From Salibacterium qingdaonense (lineage in GTDB: Bacteria > Bacillota > Bacilli > Bacillales > Marinococcaceae), in NCBI RefSeq assembly GCF_900114715.1, contig NZ_FOTY01000004.1, positions 124,001 to 188,000 on the forward strand: DNA of 64,000 nucleotides, in the 5' to 3' direction. This document shows positions 29,001-37,552 of this stretch, piece by piece. A program made the position numbers and the translations under genes. Numbering within the stretch: the stretch's first letter is position 1; each line of letters starts with the position of its first letter. Under the pieces are notes generated by a model. That model did no database searches, was not told the DNA's origin, and worked only from the letters and a program-made list of their open reading frames with translations.

Positions 29001-29737
29001 GACACGTAAACCCGGCGCCTGCTCCACGAATCCATAATGTTTTGGTGAAACGTTTCAAAAGACTGCTCCTGCTCATCGTGCTTATCCACTTGGTTCACGA
29101 TCAGCTTGGGAGACATGCCGCGTTCATTGATTTCTTTTAAAAGATCTTCGTTGCCGGCGGATTCCACATGCTGATAATCAGTGACACAGCAGACGATATC
29201 TGCCTGGCTGAGCGAAGAGAGGGCTTTTCTGCGGTGCAGTGGGTCTGTTGAATCCATACCGGGCGTATCCATGATTTTGACATGTTCCGGGAGGTGGACA
29301 TGTGGTGATTGAATGGACAATTCCTCCACGTGATCTGAAAGAAACCAGGTGTCAAGATCATCACCAGGCGGGATCTCATTCCAATGCCGTGTTTCTGTAT
29401 CACGATATTGATAGAGTGTTTTGGTGCTGTATTGCAGATGAACGATATTTGCACTCGTCGGCACAGGATGGGAGGGCAGAATGTCCGAGTTCATGATTTG
29501 GTTAAGAAGCGTGGATTTGCCGGCGGAAAAATGCCCGCAGCAAGCAATCGTCAAAAAGGAAGCAGAAAGTTTCTCCACGGCCGACGCTGCCTGCTGTTTC
29601 AGTGCCGGTATGTGCTGAATGAGCGGATCATGCGGCAGTTCATAAAGCAGGCTGATTAAAACGTCTTTTGGAAATTGACAGCGTTCAAAGTAATCCATGC
29701 GTTCCTTTTTTCCCATCCACTTTTCTTTTCGCGTCAT
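26069..29737 (-). CDS. dynA: Dynamin-like membrane GTPase with two GTPase modules
   Basis: This 1222-residue protein matches B. subtilis DynA (YpbR, about 1190), a fusion of two bacterial dynamins. Module 1 has P-loop GHFSAGKST near residue 68, DTPGMDSTD near residue 155 and NQVDKHD near residue 205. Module 2 has GSFSAGKST near residue 625, LTDTPGIGSVY near residue 810 and VNAADLAS. Long helical stalk regions follow each. DynA tethers and fuses membranes and helps resist pore-forming agents and phage. The start follows AGGAGGGG by 8 bases. It is a single gene between two terminated neighbours. Confidence 0.93.
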   Translation of the reverse strand: MTRKEKWMGKKERMDYFERCQFPKDVLISLLYELPHDPLIQHIPALKQQAASAVEKLSASFLTIACCGHFSAGKSTLLNQIMNSDILPSHPVPTSANIVHLQYSTKTLYQYRDTETRHWNEIPPGDDLDTWFLSDHVEELSIQSPHVHLPEHVKIMDTPGMDSTDPLHRRKALSSLSQADIVCCVTDYQHVESAGNEDLLKEINERGMSPKLIVNQVDKHDEQEQSFETFHQNIMDSWSRRRVYVSGVYYVSAKFPDASPGEWASLCRLFHPGEEEAGYLMNQRAALETYRIVEEAVHYHKSKETSHHENERAKHSAREIDQVITDLDTRIQSVPFWAQQFEYYVMKMVDRLFENAKITPYHTRDAAKDYLTSLQETSVWRKWLQPKRVNAALEEAKKRLLDNLRENVQSYIDIPLQQEMQKIMQHYNLQEQKHKKTLFSLYWEPDETLITEARRSGSRHGENYSAVFCRSLAEQVRKNYKAMLREWIPEWKHALGTIQKIETERLQTEYRLWLEAREMRIRIDQKISWLEDRSGYYLNRLLSSAVPRAAVSYDTLEKEDSRFVSTFYDAPSINIGALYPAVSGGTGLFHRQSSLGTAHLADQAVSLIQDMPQMQQRTHSLHKKAERMREKDWRVSLFGSFSAGKSTLANAILGEQVLGVAANPTTACVQRIQFPDREHPHRSVELVYKSTDGITNDMNDILGGAGYKLQTFQDWPEQKENMRNSRLFEENEKEKKHETVETASVLDLLDPDEIELLDMYHHTALMNRSRMGLHQVTDEETYRNIIGRQEELLLIDSATIYYDCEFTRSGCILTDTPGIGSVYRRHSETAFRELKEADALLYVSYYNHAFSKADQEFLKQIGRTKEYFSYDKMFFLVNAADLASSERELQDVLNYAFNQLERLGIASPRVYPVSAGKAVRGEQRTSGLRHFLDLFHAFTEERLQETLQNELYGEIESAAGALKNHQLFLQQKENEKEIEKEKVRKKTLSFQTWIQQYDISIDRKEVEQELDELMFYVKQRVFYRYFDEYKELLHAGRFQKEYFSSQLHRYVNELITLLFHLFAEEVRATMIRMEYFLNRKWKSLQEDAAHAFPKELAEAFVKKDKEQQIPEADVHSFPPDAVKNFSFIQKYRSYRDFFTQGEYKQLKDELEQALRPHGDAYIKKYQDELKKRYADWMTLEWEDALKWYERLADDLYQSFYEKQDANMQKQLTKAVEGLQKLL

Positions 29738-29774
29738 CGATTTGACCCCTCCTGCTGTCTGCGTTCTGACAATA

Positions 29775-29807
29775 GTAAAACCGGCTTGTGCTGCACGCCG
29801 GTTTTAC
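29775..29807 (-). terminator. Terminator overlapping the ykuI stop
   Basis: An 11-bp stem (GTAAAACCGGC with GCCGGTTTTAC) includes the ykuI stop codon. Confidence 0.65.
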
Positions 29808-31021
29808 AGTAAAAAATCTTTTTCAAAGAGGTAGGAATAGGGGATATCAACAAACACATACAGATTTTCATTGATTGGATAGGAATAGGTGCGTATACGC
29901 TCTTCCTTATGAATGTCTGTATAAAGGTCTGACAGAATCCCCTTTTTCTCAATGTTCATCCGTACGATATTTTCAAGAAAATAAGGGCGCCAGCTCCAGT
30001 TCCGGTTCTTTTCTTCAAACTGATACTGCCACGCTCCTTCTTCATCGAGAAATGCATTCCCTGACTGCTGGAACCCTTCATAATTACACAGGTATACCCG
30101 AAACGAAAGGTCCTTTAACCCCTCAGCGATATGAAGGGTTAATTCATCAATGTCTTCCGGGTTCTGTTTATCATGTACCGCCTGCTTCAGGCGTTTGGAT
30201 AATGTATCCGTCAATTCTATCTGTGCTTCGATTTTCTTTTTTTCAAAGAATAGAAAATCATTAAAATGTTTTCTCAATGTTTCAGCAAATGTCATTTTAT
30301 CAAGAAATGAAGATGCCGGACGTCCGAGGTAGGAACCTTGAAAATAACGGGCTCCATGCTTCCATGCAAAATGCAGCTGATTGAATTCATTGATATTTTC
30401 AAAAAGAAGCGATGCACCGATTTTTCCGGAAAGGACAGAAAGAGAATGCAGGGCTTCCCTGTACATTTCAGGAAAGGATTGATCAGCAAGAAAACCGAGA
30501 TCCACCTTTACAATATCGGGGTTCAGATAAGCAATCTCTTCAAGCGGCGTACTGCTCCCCCCTACATCATCAAGAGCTGTACGTATTCCCATGCTTTGTA
30601 CGTATTGGATAAAATGCTTCAGCCGGGAGAGATCTCCTTCGAACTCGTGTTCTTTACATTCAAGGACGAGCCGTGAGAAAGATAAGCCATGTTCTTTGTA
30701 GGAGGAAAGTCTTTCAAAGAAGTGCTCGCCGCCATCGGCCAGAATCAAGTCTACATCTATGTTCAGAAAAATTAATTCGCTGCGGTGCTCTTCCAGAAAA
30801 TAAGTGAGAGCCTGATGATGAATCTGTTCTTCTATTTCCCGTCGATATTCTTCGGGTATCGATTTATCCTGAAAAAATGGACGGAGACTCACCGTGCTTT
30901 CTTCGTCCTGATAACGTCCAAGGACTTCATATCCTGTAATTTCCTGCCTGTCCGCACTTATAATGGGCTGCAGGTAAGGTATGACGTTCTGTTTATTCAT
31001 AACAATATCAAGTGCATCCAT
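29804..31021 (-). CDS. ykuI: EAL-domain protein YkuI
   Basis: The 405-residue protein has an EAL domain at residues 1-245. The canonical EAL triad reads EVL in GYEVLGR (about residue 31), as in B. subtilis YkuI, and LDDVGGSS supplies the metal-site DD. The C-terminal PAS-like YkuI domain runs from residue 250 (WSWRPYFLENI near residue 355). B. subtilis YkuI binds c-di-GMP with little or no hydrolysis. The ATG with AAAGGTG upstream is preferred to an in-frame GTG three codons earlier. Monocistronic. Confidence 0.9.
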   Translation of the reverse strand: MDALDIVMNKQNVIPYLQPIISADRQEITGYEVLGRYQDEESTVSLRPFFQDKSIPEEYRREIEEQIHHQALTYFLEEHRSELIFLNIDVDLILADGGEHFFERLSSYKEHGLSFSRLVLECKEHEFEGDLSRLKHFIQYVQSMGIRTALDDVGGSSTPLEEIAYLNPDIVKVDLGFLADQSFPEMYREALHSLSVLSGKIGASLLFENINEFNQLHFAWKHGARYFQGSYLGRPASSFLDKMTFAETLRKHFNDFLFFEKKKIEAQIELTDTLSKRLKQAVHDKQNPEDIDELTLHIAEGLKDLSFRVYLCNYEGFQQSGNAFLDEEGAWQYQFEEKNRNWSWRPYFLENIVRMNIEKKGILSDLYTDIHKEERIRTYSYPINENLYVFVDIPYSYLFEKDFLL

Positions 31022-31070
31022 CTTGATCACCTTTACTTTTTGTACAATCTGTCAATCTGAAAAACAGAAA

Positions 31071-31100
31071 GGTCTGTATAATCGTGCTGTTATACAGACC
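31071..31100. terminator. Terminator after metA
   Basis: A perfect 11-bp stem GGTCTGTATAA/TTATACAGACC with an 8-nt loop lies 14 bp past the metA stop; T-rich sequence follows on the reverse strand. Confidence 0.75.
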
Positions 31101-31114
31101 AAAGGAGAAACAAG

Positions 31115-32023
31115 TCACGCAAAATCATACGGAGTCTGCTGGTACACAAAGTAGTTCAGCCAATTTAAAAATAATAAATTGGAATGCGCACGCCAGCGCA
31201 GCGGTGGATGCATCAGATGATTGTCTTCCGGGAAATAATTGTCAGGAAGTTTGGTGGAAATACCCCGCCTTGCATCTCTTTCAAATTCGTCCCGAAGCGT
31301 CTCTGCATCATATTCGCTGTGCCCCGTAATAAAAATCTGCCTGCCATCCTTGGAAGCGGCCAGATAAACTCCTGCTTCATCGGATTCAGATAAAATGTCA
31401 AGCTCGGGAACCTGCTCCACATCTTCTCTTCTCGTTTCGGTATAACGGGAGTGCGGGGCGTTGAATATATCATCAAACCCCCGCATCAGACTGTGATACG
31501 GTTTGTTTATATGATGCTGGAAGACGCCGAACAGTTTTTTATCCATCGGATGTTTTGGAATTCCGTAATGATAATACAGTGCTGCCTGAGCCCCCCAGCA
31601 GATATGCAGGGTGGATGTCACATTGGTTTTGCTCCACTCCAGGATTTTTTTCATTTCATCCCAGTAGTCCACCTGTTCAAACGGAAGTTTTTCAACCGGT
31701 GCTCCCGTTATAATCATACCGTCAAACGTGCTGCTGCTTATTTCATCGATGGTTTTGTAAAAAGCAGCCAAATGTTCCTGAGGTGTATTTTTGGAGCGGT
31801 GGGTGTCCGGGTGAAGCAGAGAAACATCAAGCTGCAGCGGTGTATTTCCAAGCATTCGTAAAATCTGTGTTTCAGTCGTTTCTTTTAAGGGCATCAAATT
31901 TAGAATAAGAATTTTAAGAGGGCGGATGTCCTGGGTGTAGGCACGACTTTCATTCATCACGAAAATATTTTCCTGAGTTAATATATCTTTTGCCGGTAAA
32001 TGATCGGGTACTTTAATTGGCAT
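31115..32023 (-). CDS. metA: Homoserine O-acyltransferase (MetA/MetAA)
   Basis: MetA (302 residues) acylates homoserine in the first committed step of methionine synthesis. The catalytic Cys is in [17 protein letters not shown] (near residue 142), with the His and Glu in [12 protein letters not shown] near residue 235. Bacillus enzymes of this sequence type use acetyl-CoA. Length fits (about 301). AAGGAG lies 11 bases upstream of the ATG. No S-box riboswitch consensus is seen; instead a 16-bp inverted repeat (32042-32119) lies directly before the ribosome site. Confidence 0.94.
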   Translation of the reverse strand: MPIKVPDHLPAKDILTQENIFVMNESRAYTQDIRPLKILILNLMPLKETTETQILRMLGNTPLQLDVSLLHPDTHRSKNTPQEHLAAFYKTIDEISSSTFDGMIITGAPVEKLPFEQVDYWDEMKKILEWSKTNVTSTLHICWGAQAALYYHYGIPKHPMDKKLFGVFQHHINKPYHSLMRGFDDIFNAPHSRYTETRREDVEQVPELDILSESDEAGVYLAASKDGRQIFITGHSEYDAETLRDEFERDARRGISTKLPDNYFPEDNHLMHPPLRWRAHSNLLFLNWLNYFVYQQTPYDFA

Positions 32024-32041
32024 ACGTCTCTCTTACTCCTT

Positions 32042-32119
32042 ATTCTTTTTCTATTTCCGTTATCTTCTGCAGGATCAACTTTCTTAATTCTACAAAATAT
32101 CATGAAATAGAAAAAGAAT
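32042..32119. repeat. Long inverted repeat in the metA leader
   Basis: ATTCTTTTTCTATTTC (32042-32057) and its exact complement (32104-32119) are 46 bp apart. In the metA mRNA the second arm ends immediately before the AAGGAG ribosome site, so pairing could affect initiation. It could also terminate the gene upstream, since the first transcribed arm is T-rich. Confidence 0.6.
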
Positions 32120-32159
32120 CAATCGCCGCGAAATAAGCATTATATAACTGCAGACAGCA

Positions 32160-32672
32160 TCAGGATCCAGCAGATCTGTTTTCAGGGATTGCGAGATTCC
32201 ATGCAGCCAGTCCGCTTCCGCTGTGATTGGTATAAGACAGTTCGTAATGGCTGGAATCATCCACTTCAAACGCAAGGGTCCCTCTCCGGAGTCCCCCTGC
32301 ACGGATTTGTCCGCCGACGAGCCGCTGATCGTCATAGGAAGACAAATTTTCATACGTATGTCCATCTCCGTCAGTCACGAGTATATTAAACAGCGGAATC
32401 TCCTGCGGATCTTCCGCCAGATTTTGAAATGAAAGATCTGCGACTAGAACTTCTGAGTTTTGTTCACTGGAAACGTAGGCATCATGGACCGTAATGTTGA
32501 AGTTACCGACTTCAGCAGTTTCACCAATCTCAAGAAGTCCGCTGGAACTGGCGGAAGCTGTCTGTTCAAACGATTGCTGATCCCCCGCTGTACGCTGGGA
32601 CTGAATAAACATCCCGCTGAAAAAACCCAGGATAAGAATAAGTCCCAAAAGCAGCCATAATTTTTTATCCAT
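32160..32672 (-). CDS. DUF4352-type secreted or membrane-anchored protein
   Basis: The 170-residue protein has a single N-terminal membrane segment (LWLLLGLILILGFFSGMF, residues 5-22), then a Ser/Ala-rich linker. An immunoglobulin-like domain of the DUF4352 type follows (NFNITVHDAYVSSEQ near residue 53, LVADLSFQNLAEDPQEIP, LAFEVDDSSHYEL). Such domains are extracytoplasmic; function unknown. The ATG chosen follows AAAAGGAA. Monocistronic between nadE and metA. Confidence 0.7.
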   Translation of the reverse strand: MDKKLWLLLGLILILGFFSGMFIQSQRTAGDQQSFEQTASASSSGLLEIGETAEVGNFNITVHDAYVSSEQNSEVLVADLSFQNLAEDPQEIPLFNILVTDGDGHTYENLSSYDDQRLVGGQIRAGGLRRGTLAFEVDDSSHYELSYTNHSGSGLAAWNLAIPENRSAGS

Positions 32673-32751
32673 TTCCTTTTCTATCCATTTCTCCTGGTGT
32701 ATCTTTAGCATGCATGCATAACACAGCGCATGTTACTTCCCGTCCTGCGCG

Positions 32752-33576
32752 TTATTTCCACCAGTTATCGTGAACCGTGACCGGAAGCTGTCTTTTATGT
32801 TCGGTTTGTCTGTACCGGCGGATAATCTGGTTTTTCACGTCTGCGTCAATGTCTCTGCCTTCAAGAAAGTCATCTATCTGATCATAGCTGAATCCAAGGG
32901 CTTCTTCATCCGGAAGGCCGGGTTTGTCACTTTCAAGATCTGCTGTTGGAACCTTTTCAAATGTAACAGCGGGAGCCTCCAGTACTCGAAGAAGCTCTTT
33001 GCCCTGCCGTTTATCCAAACCATATAAAGGAGCTACATCGCAGGCCCCGTCGCCATGTTTTGTATAAAAGCCTGTCAACGCTTCCGCTGCATGATCTGTT
33101 CCAATAACGAGGCAGTTGAATGCAGCGGCAATGTCATATTGCACTTTCATACGCTCCCTGGCTTTGGTATTTCCTTTGGTGAAATCGCTCATTTCCTTTC
33201 CTACTGCTTCGCGAAACGCTTCTTCCGATGCATCAACAGCTTTTTTTATGTTGACGGTAATTGTTGACCCGGGATTGATATATTCCATCGCAGCTGCAGC
33301 ATCTTCTTCATCAAACTGTATGCCGTATGGAAGACGAAGGGCTGCGAAAGTATAGGACTTTGTTTCTTCTTTATTCAGCTCTGTCACAGCCATCTGTGCT
33401 ATTTTTCCAGCAAGCGTAGAGTCCTGTCCTCCTGATATGCCGAGCACATATCCATCCATACCTGTATGTTTCAAATAGGTTTTAAGAAAGTTTTTTCGTT
33501 CTTCTATTTCTTTTTCAGGATCGATAGAAGGTTTAACTTCCAATTCCTGTACGATTGTTTTTTGATCAGCTTCCAT
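32752..33576 (-). CDS. nadE: NH3-dependent NAD+ synthetase
   Basis: NadE (274 residues) amidates nicotinic acid adenine dinucleotide to NAD+ using ATP and ammonia. The PP-loop motif ISGGQDSTLAG lies at about residue 48. FTKGNTKARERMK near residue 137 and GTDHAAEALTGFYTKHGDG near residue 158 match the bacterial NadE family. No glutaminase domain is present, so free ammonia is the donor. GGAGGGAAAAGG precedes the start. Confidence 0.95.
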   Translation of the reverse strand: MEADQKTIVQELEVKPSIDPEKEIEERKNFLKTYLKHTGMDGYVLGISGGQDSTLAGKIAQMAVTELNKEETKSYTFAALRLPYGIQFDEEDAAAAMEYINPGSTITVNIKKAVDASEEAFREAVGKEMSDFTKGNTKARERMKVQYDIAAAFNCLVIGTDHAAEALTGFYTKHGDGACDVAPLYGLDKRQGKELLRVLEAPAVTFEKVPTADLESDKPGLPDEEALGFSYDQIDDFLEGRDIDADVKNQIIRRYRQTEHKRQLPVTVHDNWWK

Positions 33577-33627
33577 CCTTTTCCCTCCTGTTTCCTTCTC
33601 TGTTTATTTACCTGTTGTGGTCATATT

Positions 33628-33945
33628 TTAAACATAATCGGCAGATGTTTCTGTAAAGCGGTGAAGTTGGGACAGCATTCCTTCTTTTTTCATAATATCG
33701 GTTTGGGTGCTGCCCAGCAGATCAAAATGAGGATACGCTGCGCGGTGATGAATCCATTCCGGTTTCAAACCGTACTGTTCCCCCCATTCCGCTAATTTAC
33801 AAACATCGCTGCAACCTGCCTTTGTCACTGAATCATATTCAGGGAAGCGTTTATCATACCAAAAATGTGTAATGAACGAGATCTCCCCGTTCTGTACGCT
33901 TTCTTTCCATTCGTTCAATTCACTTCTTGTAATGCCAAACGCCAA
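33628..33945 (-). CDS. yneQ: YneQ-like conserved protein
   Basis: This 105-residue cytosolic protein starts at TTG after AAAGGGGG. It begins MAFGITRSELNEWK and continues THFWYDKRFPEYDSVTKAGC, as I recall for Bacillus YneQ. It lies next to the yneP thioesterase gene in the same order as B. subtilis. No catalytic motif is evident; two Cys (CSDVC) and several His/Trp are conserved-looking. Function unknown. Confidence 0.65.
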   Translation of the reverse strand: MAFGITRSELNEWKESVQNGEISFITHFWYDKRFPEYDSVTKAGCSDVCKLAEWGEQYGLKPEWIHHRAAYPHFDLLGSTQTDIMKKEGMLSQLHRFTETSADYV

Positions 33946-34020
33946 GGTTGTTCCCCCTTTCTGTTATATCACATGTGAGATGTGTCTTTGCTGTGAAAGG
34001 CAGAAAATATGACATGCCCA

Positions 34021-34437
34021 TTATTTCTTATACCATTCATACGCTTCATGCCAGGCGGGCAGATGTTTTCTTATCGACAGCGGCCGGAAAGATTTCTGAT
34101 CCACACACACATGAGTGCTCGTCCCTTCTGCACAGCGCCGGCCTTCCCCGTTGATAATGGAATAACCGTAAATGACGCGGACGCCGTCATATTTTTCAAT
34201 CCACGTATGGAGCTTGACTTTGTCTCCGTAACGGACCGGAATCTTATAATGCAGATCGATGTTAGTAACGGGAGAGATGATCCCTGCGTCTTCAAGTTCT
34301 TTATATGTAAAGCCCAGCTTTTTTATTAAATGAGTACGTCCAAGTTCACACCAGACGACATAGTTGGAGTGGTGTACAATGCCCATCTGGTCCGTTTCTA
34401 CGTACCTTACTTCAATATCAGTCACTGCTTCTTCCAT
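34021..34437 (-). CDS. yneP: Acyl-CoA thioesterase, hot-dog fold (YneP)
   Basis: This 138-residue single hot-dog domain has the 4-hydroxybenzoyl-CoA thioesterase-type signature RYVETDQMGIVHHSNYVVW at residues 10-28, in which the Asp is the catalytic residue. It probably hydrolyses acyl-CoA in the cytosol. The ATG of MEEAVT is chosen for the GGGAGGA ribosome site; the longer frame overlaps the upstream AAA gene. It starts 19 bp after the twin-AAA ATPase stop. Confidence 0.85.
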   Translation of the reverse strand: MEEAVTDIEVRYVETDQMGIVHHSNYVVWCELGRTHLIKKLGFTYKELEDAGIISPVTNIDLHYKIPVRYGDKVKLHTWIEKYDGVRVIYGYSIINGEGRRCAEGTSTHVCVDQKSFRPLSIRKHLPAWHEAYEWYKK

Positions 34438-34456
34438 GAAGTAGTCCTCCCTTTTC

Positions 34457-36787
34457 CTATTGCTTATTATCCCAGGCAGCATCGACATCATCTACAGTAA
34501 GGAGACGGAGTTTTCGTTCCGTATCCGCCTGCTCCTCCGAAATGCGAAGGGCCTGCTGCTGAAACAATTCTTCACTTACATCTTCTGCCATTCTGGCATT
34601 TCCGGATGTATCCACTTCATTATACATAGCAGCAAGTTTCTGCTGTGCTTTTTCATCCAGTATATATCCATATCGGCTGCAGTATTGTGTGGTGATCCGC
34701 AGAAGATCTTCCGGTGGAAATGAAGGGAAATAGAAAGATTTTTTAAAGCGGGACTCAAGCCCCGGGTTTAGTTGAAACAATTCTTCCATAGGAGCGGGGT
34801 ATCCCGATAGAATGACAACGAGATTTTCCTCGTGTTTAGTCATTTCTTCGACAAGCGTATCGAGTGCTTCCCTTCCAAAATCGGTTTTAGCAGTACCACC
34901 CAGTGCATAAGCCTCATCTATAAAAAGAACTCCACCGAGTGCCTCGCGTACTTTTCGTTTTGTTTTCATGGCTGTCTGTCCGGTATATTCTGCTACGAGA
35001 TCGCTTCTTCCTGCAATAATCAAATGGCCGCGTTTCAACAGTCCCAGTTCTCTCAGGATGCCGGCGTAAATACTGGCTACTGTTGTTTTTCCCGTTCCGG
35101 GCGGGCCGCGGAAAACCGTGTGAAGCTGAATTGGTGCAGCGGGGAGATTTTTCTGTCTACGCTGATTCTGGACCTGTATAAAGGCAGCCAGTTTCTTCAT
35201 TTCCTGCTTTACATCTTCCAGACCAATCAATTCATCCAGTTGCTCCATCGGCTGTTCTTCTTTTTCATTACGTTCTTCCAGAACAGGATCTTTAACATCA
35301 TCCCCGGTAAGAATGGCAAAGTCATCAATCGAGCCATTAGACGTACGGCCTACCGATGCTCCTTTTTGAAAGATGGCATCCATAATAATGTCTTTCACCG
35401 ATCTGGCGTTTCCAAAACTTTCGTCCACCTGCACATTCTCGATTCGTTTCTGTAATTCCTGTATGCCGTCCTCTCTCAATACAAAATCGTTATCCAGAGC
35501 CGTCTGCTCGGCAATACGTATTAACTCATCCATCGAATAATCGGGCAGATAGATATGATTAGTTTCAGGAAAACGGCTGCGAAGCCCGGGATTTGCACGT
35601 AAAAACTGCCTCATCTCATCGGGATAGCCGGCCATAATAACTGCAAACGTACCTGCATATTCACTACTTGTCATTGCTGTTATTAATGTGTCTATGGCAG
35701 TCTGCCCAAAATCATTAGAACCCATTCCATCCCGCTTAAGGCTGTAAGCTTCATCAATAAACAATACGCCGCCTACTGCTTCTTTGACAAGATTCATTGT
35801 CTTCTCTTCGGTCTGTCCAACGTAAGCACCCACAAGATGAGAACGGTCTGCTTCCAGCACTTCACTGCGCTGCAGCAGACCGAGTCTTTTATATATGGCT
35901 GCCAGAAGGTGGGCAAGCATCGTTTTGCCGGTCCCTGGATTTCCGGTCAAAATCATGTGAAGACTTCGTTCATCATGAAGGTTGTATCCTTTTTCTTTTC
36001 TGATTCTCTGGTACTGCAGATAATGATACAGGCGGTGTACCCGGTGTTTAACACTTTCCATTCCAATGACCTGATCAAGTGTTGTAAGTGGATCCTCTTC
36101 TGCCCGGGAGGACAAACTCTCGTGATTTATTAACTCCTGCCAGCGACGGCTGTAGTCCATCAACTCATTCAAAACCGATTTCATCTTCTTCACCTGCTCC
36201 GGGGAGTAAAAAGAACCGGATACAGTATGAAGGTATTCCTCTGCAGCTTCCTTAAGTTGATGGTATCCGGAAAAAGCCTCTTCCAGCAGATCACGAAGCG
36301 CAGAAAGATCCACATCATAAGCCAGTGCCGTTTTTTCAAGGTAGTCATCCGGATAATCGACCCATTCCTTTACTACTTTCAGATTTTCTATCTCGTGGTT
36401 TGCTGCGTGTTTCAACTGTTCTGCTGCCTTTTTTCTGGCACTGCTCTGATCCGTTTCCCTTATGGAGGGAAGAGGATAGGTGAATACAGCATCTTTCATC
36501 GTGAAAAGCTGCTGCACTCTGGAAAGCCTCTGCAGCACAGGTTCATTGCTGAATAGTGTTTCCCCTTTTTGAATCCAGCTTTTCACAAGCGGGTCAAATC
36601 GATGATACTGGGAAAATCGGTCCCGCGCCATCAACCCATAAAATTTTGAAGCCAGTTTCCGCTCTTCCTGGTTATCCTCTCTTAACTGCTCAAGCCATCC
36701 CTGAGTGTCTTCAAGAGACATGGAAATCCGCCCGGCTTCCCAGTCTTCAGCTGCCGAAACTGCCTGCTGAAATTCCTTTTCGTCCAA
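34457..36787 (-). CDS. Twin AAA+ ATPase, SpoVK/CbbX-like
   Basis: This 776-residue protein has an N-terminal helical region of about 230 residues and two AAA+ modules of the CbbX/SpoVK type. Module 1 has GNPGTGKTM near residue 285 and GGVLFIDEAYSLKRDG near residue 345. Module 2 has GPPGTGKTT near residue 560 and GGVLFIDEAYALGG near residue 620. Both carry arginine-finger-like blocks (NPGLRSRFP, NPGLESRFK). Such ATPases remodel protein partners as hexamers; the target is unknown. SpoVK itself is encoded at 61052-61966. It probably forms an operon with yneP. Confidence 0.82.
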   Translation of the reverse strand: MDEKEFQQAVSAAEDWEAGRISMSLEDTQGWLEQLREDNQEERKLASKFYGLMARDRFSQYHRFDPLVKSWIQKGETLFSNEPVLQRLSRVQQLFTMKDAVFTYPLPSIRETDQSSARKKAAEQLKHAANHEIENLKVVKEWVDYPDDYLEKTALAYDVDLSALRDLLEEAFSGYHQLKEAAEEYLHTVSGSFYSPEQVKKMKSVLNELMDYSRRWQELINHESLSSRAEEDPLTTLDQVIGMESVKHRVHRLYHYLQYQRIRKEKGYNLHDERSLHMILTGNPGTGKTMLAHLLAAIYKRLGLLQRSEVLEADRSHLVGAYVGQTEEKTMNLVKEAVGGVLFIDEAYSLKRDGMGSNDFGQTAIDTLITAMTSSEYAGTFAVIMAGYPDEMRQFLRANPGLRSRFPETNHIYLPDYSMDELIRIAEQTALDNDFVLREDGIQELQKRIENVQVDESFGNARSVKDIIMDAIFQKGASVGRTSNGSIDDFAILTGDDVKDPVLEERNEKEEQPMEQLDELIGLEDVKQEMKKLAAFIQVQNQRRQKNLPAAPIQLHTVFRGPPGTGKTTVASIYAGILRELGLLKRGHLIIAGRSDLVAEYTGQTAMKTKRKVREALGGVLFIDEAYALGGTAKTDFGREALDTLVEEMTKHEENLVVILSGYPAPMEELFQLNPGLESRFKKSFYFPSFPPEDLLRITTQYCSRYGYILDEKAQQKLAAMYNEVDTSGNARMAEDVSEELFQQQALRISEEQADTERKLRLLTVDDVDAAWDNKQ

Positions 36788-36840
36788 TCTCTCCCTCTCC
36801 TTTCTTTCTGCCGAGTTTCATTTCAAACTGTCACTCACAG

Positions 36841-37362
36841 TTACATACTATCCTTTTGCAGTTCTCCGGTTCGAAAACGCGGCAGCCATCTGCGAACAAC
36901 CATAACCAGCAAAAGACCGGTTATTCCTCCAAGAGTATTCAGTAAAACATCGTCTACATTAGCCACGCGGTGGGTGAAAATGTATTGGTTTATTTCAATA
37001 AACAATGAAAGAAGAACAGATAACCCCGGCACAAGCCACCATGCTTTTTTACTATGTATCAGAAGCAGCGCCGTTAGTACCCCGAAAGGAAAAAACATCA
37101 CAATATTGCCACCCAGAATGACGACAGGATCTACTACATCCGAACTGTATACGGCGATACTGTAAATGCTGCGGAAAAGTTCCAAATTATAGTTCCTGTC
37201 CCCCGGCCCCACAGGTCCATAAGAAGAACCATAATTCCAGGCAAACAGTGTAACATAAAATAAAACGGCCAGATAAAGCAGAAGCAGTATTATAATGACC
37301 GGTTTTGCTTTTAAGACAAGCCGTTCTGTCTTATTTGAGTTATTCATATTTAAACATCCCAT
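36841..37362 (-). CDS. VanZ-family membrane protein
   Basis: This 173-residue protein has about four membrane helices and the VanZ-like pattern NIVMFFPFGVLTALL near residue 85, SLFIEINQYIFTHRVANVDDVLLNTLGG near residue 118. The acidic/Asn-rich segment before the last helix is the family signature. VanZ-like proteins give low teicoplanin resistance in some species; the general role is unknown. AGGAG lies 7 bases before the ATG. Confidence 0.8.
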   Translation of the reverse strand: MGCLNMNNSNKTERLVLKAKPVIIILLLLYLAVLFYVTLFAWNYGSSYGPVGPGDRNYNLELFRSIYSIAVYSSDVVDPVVILGGNIVMFFPFGVLTALLLIHSKKAWWLVPGLSVLLSLFIEINQYIFTHRVANVDDVLLNTLGGITGLLLVMVVRRWLPRFRTGELQKDSM

Positions 37363-37515
37363 TTGTCCACTCCTGAATAATCGCTACCTGTCCCTTTTAC
37401 TATTATCTGTTCTGCCTGCTTGTTTGACAAGTGAAATGCTGAATTTTATTTTGTTTGGTTCTTTGTTTTGTTTATATTATAAATTACGGTACGTGAAAAT
37501 TTATAAGGACACAAT

Positions 37516-37542
37516 GGAAAAACCGGGCCCAGTCAGGCCCGG
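37516..37542 (-). terminator. Terminator after citB
   Basis: On the reverse strand CCGGGCC-TGACTG-GGCCCGG is followed by TTTTT, 11 bp past the citB stop. Confidence 0.85.
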
Positions 37543-37552
37543 CTTTATTCTG

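Noticed and set aside
32024-32160. SAM (S-box) riboswitch before metA
   Set aside because: No S-box consensus blocks are found; only the long inverted repeat is present.
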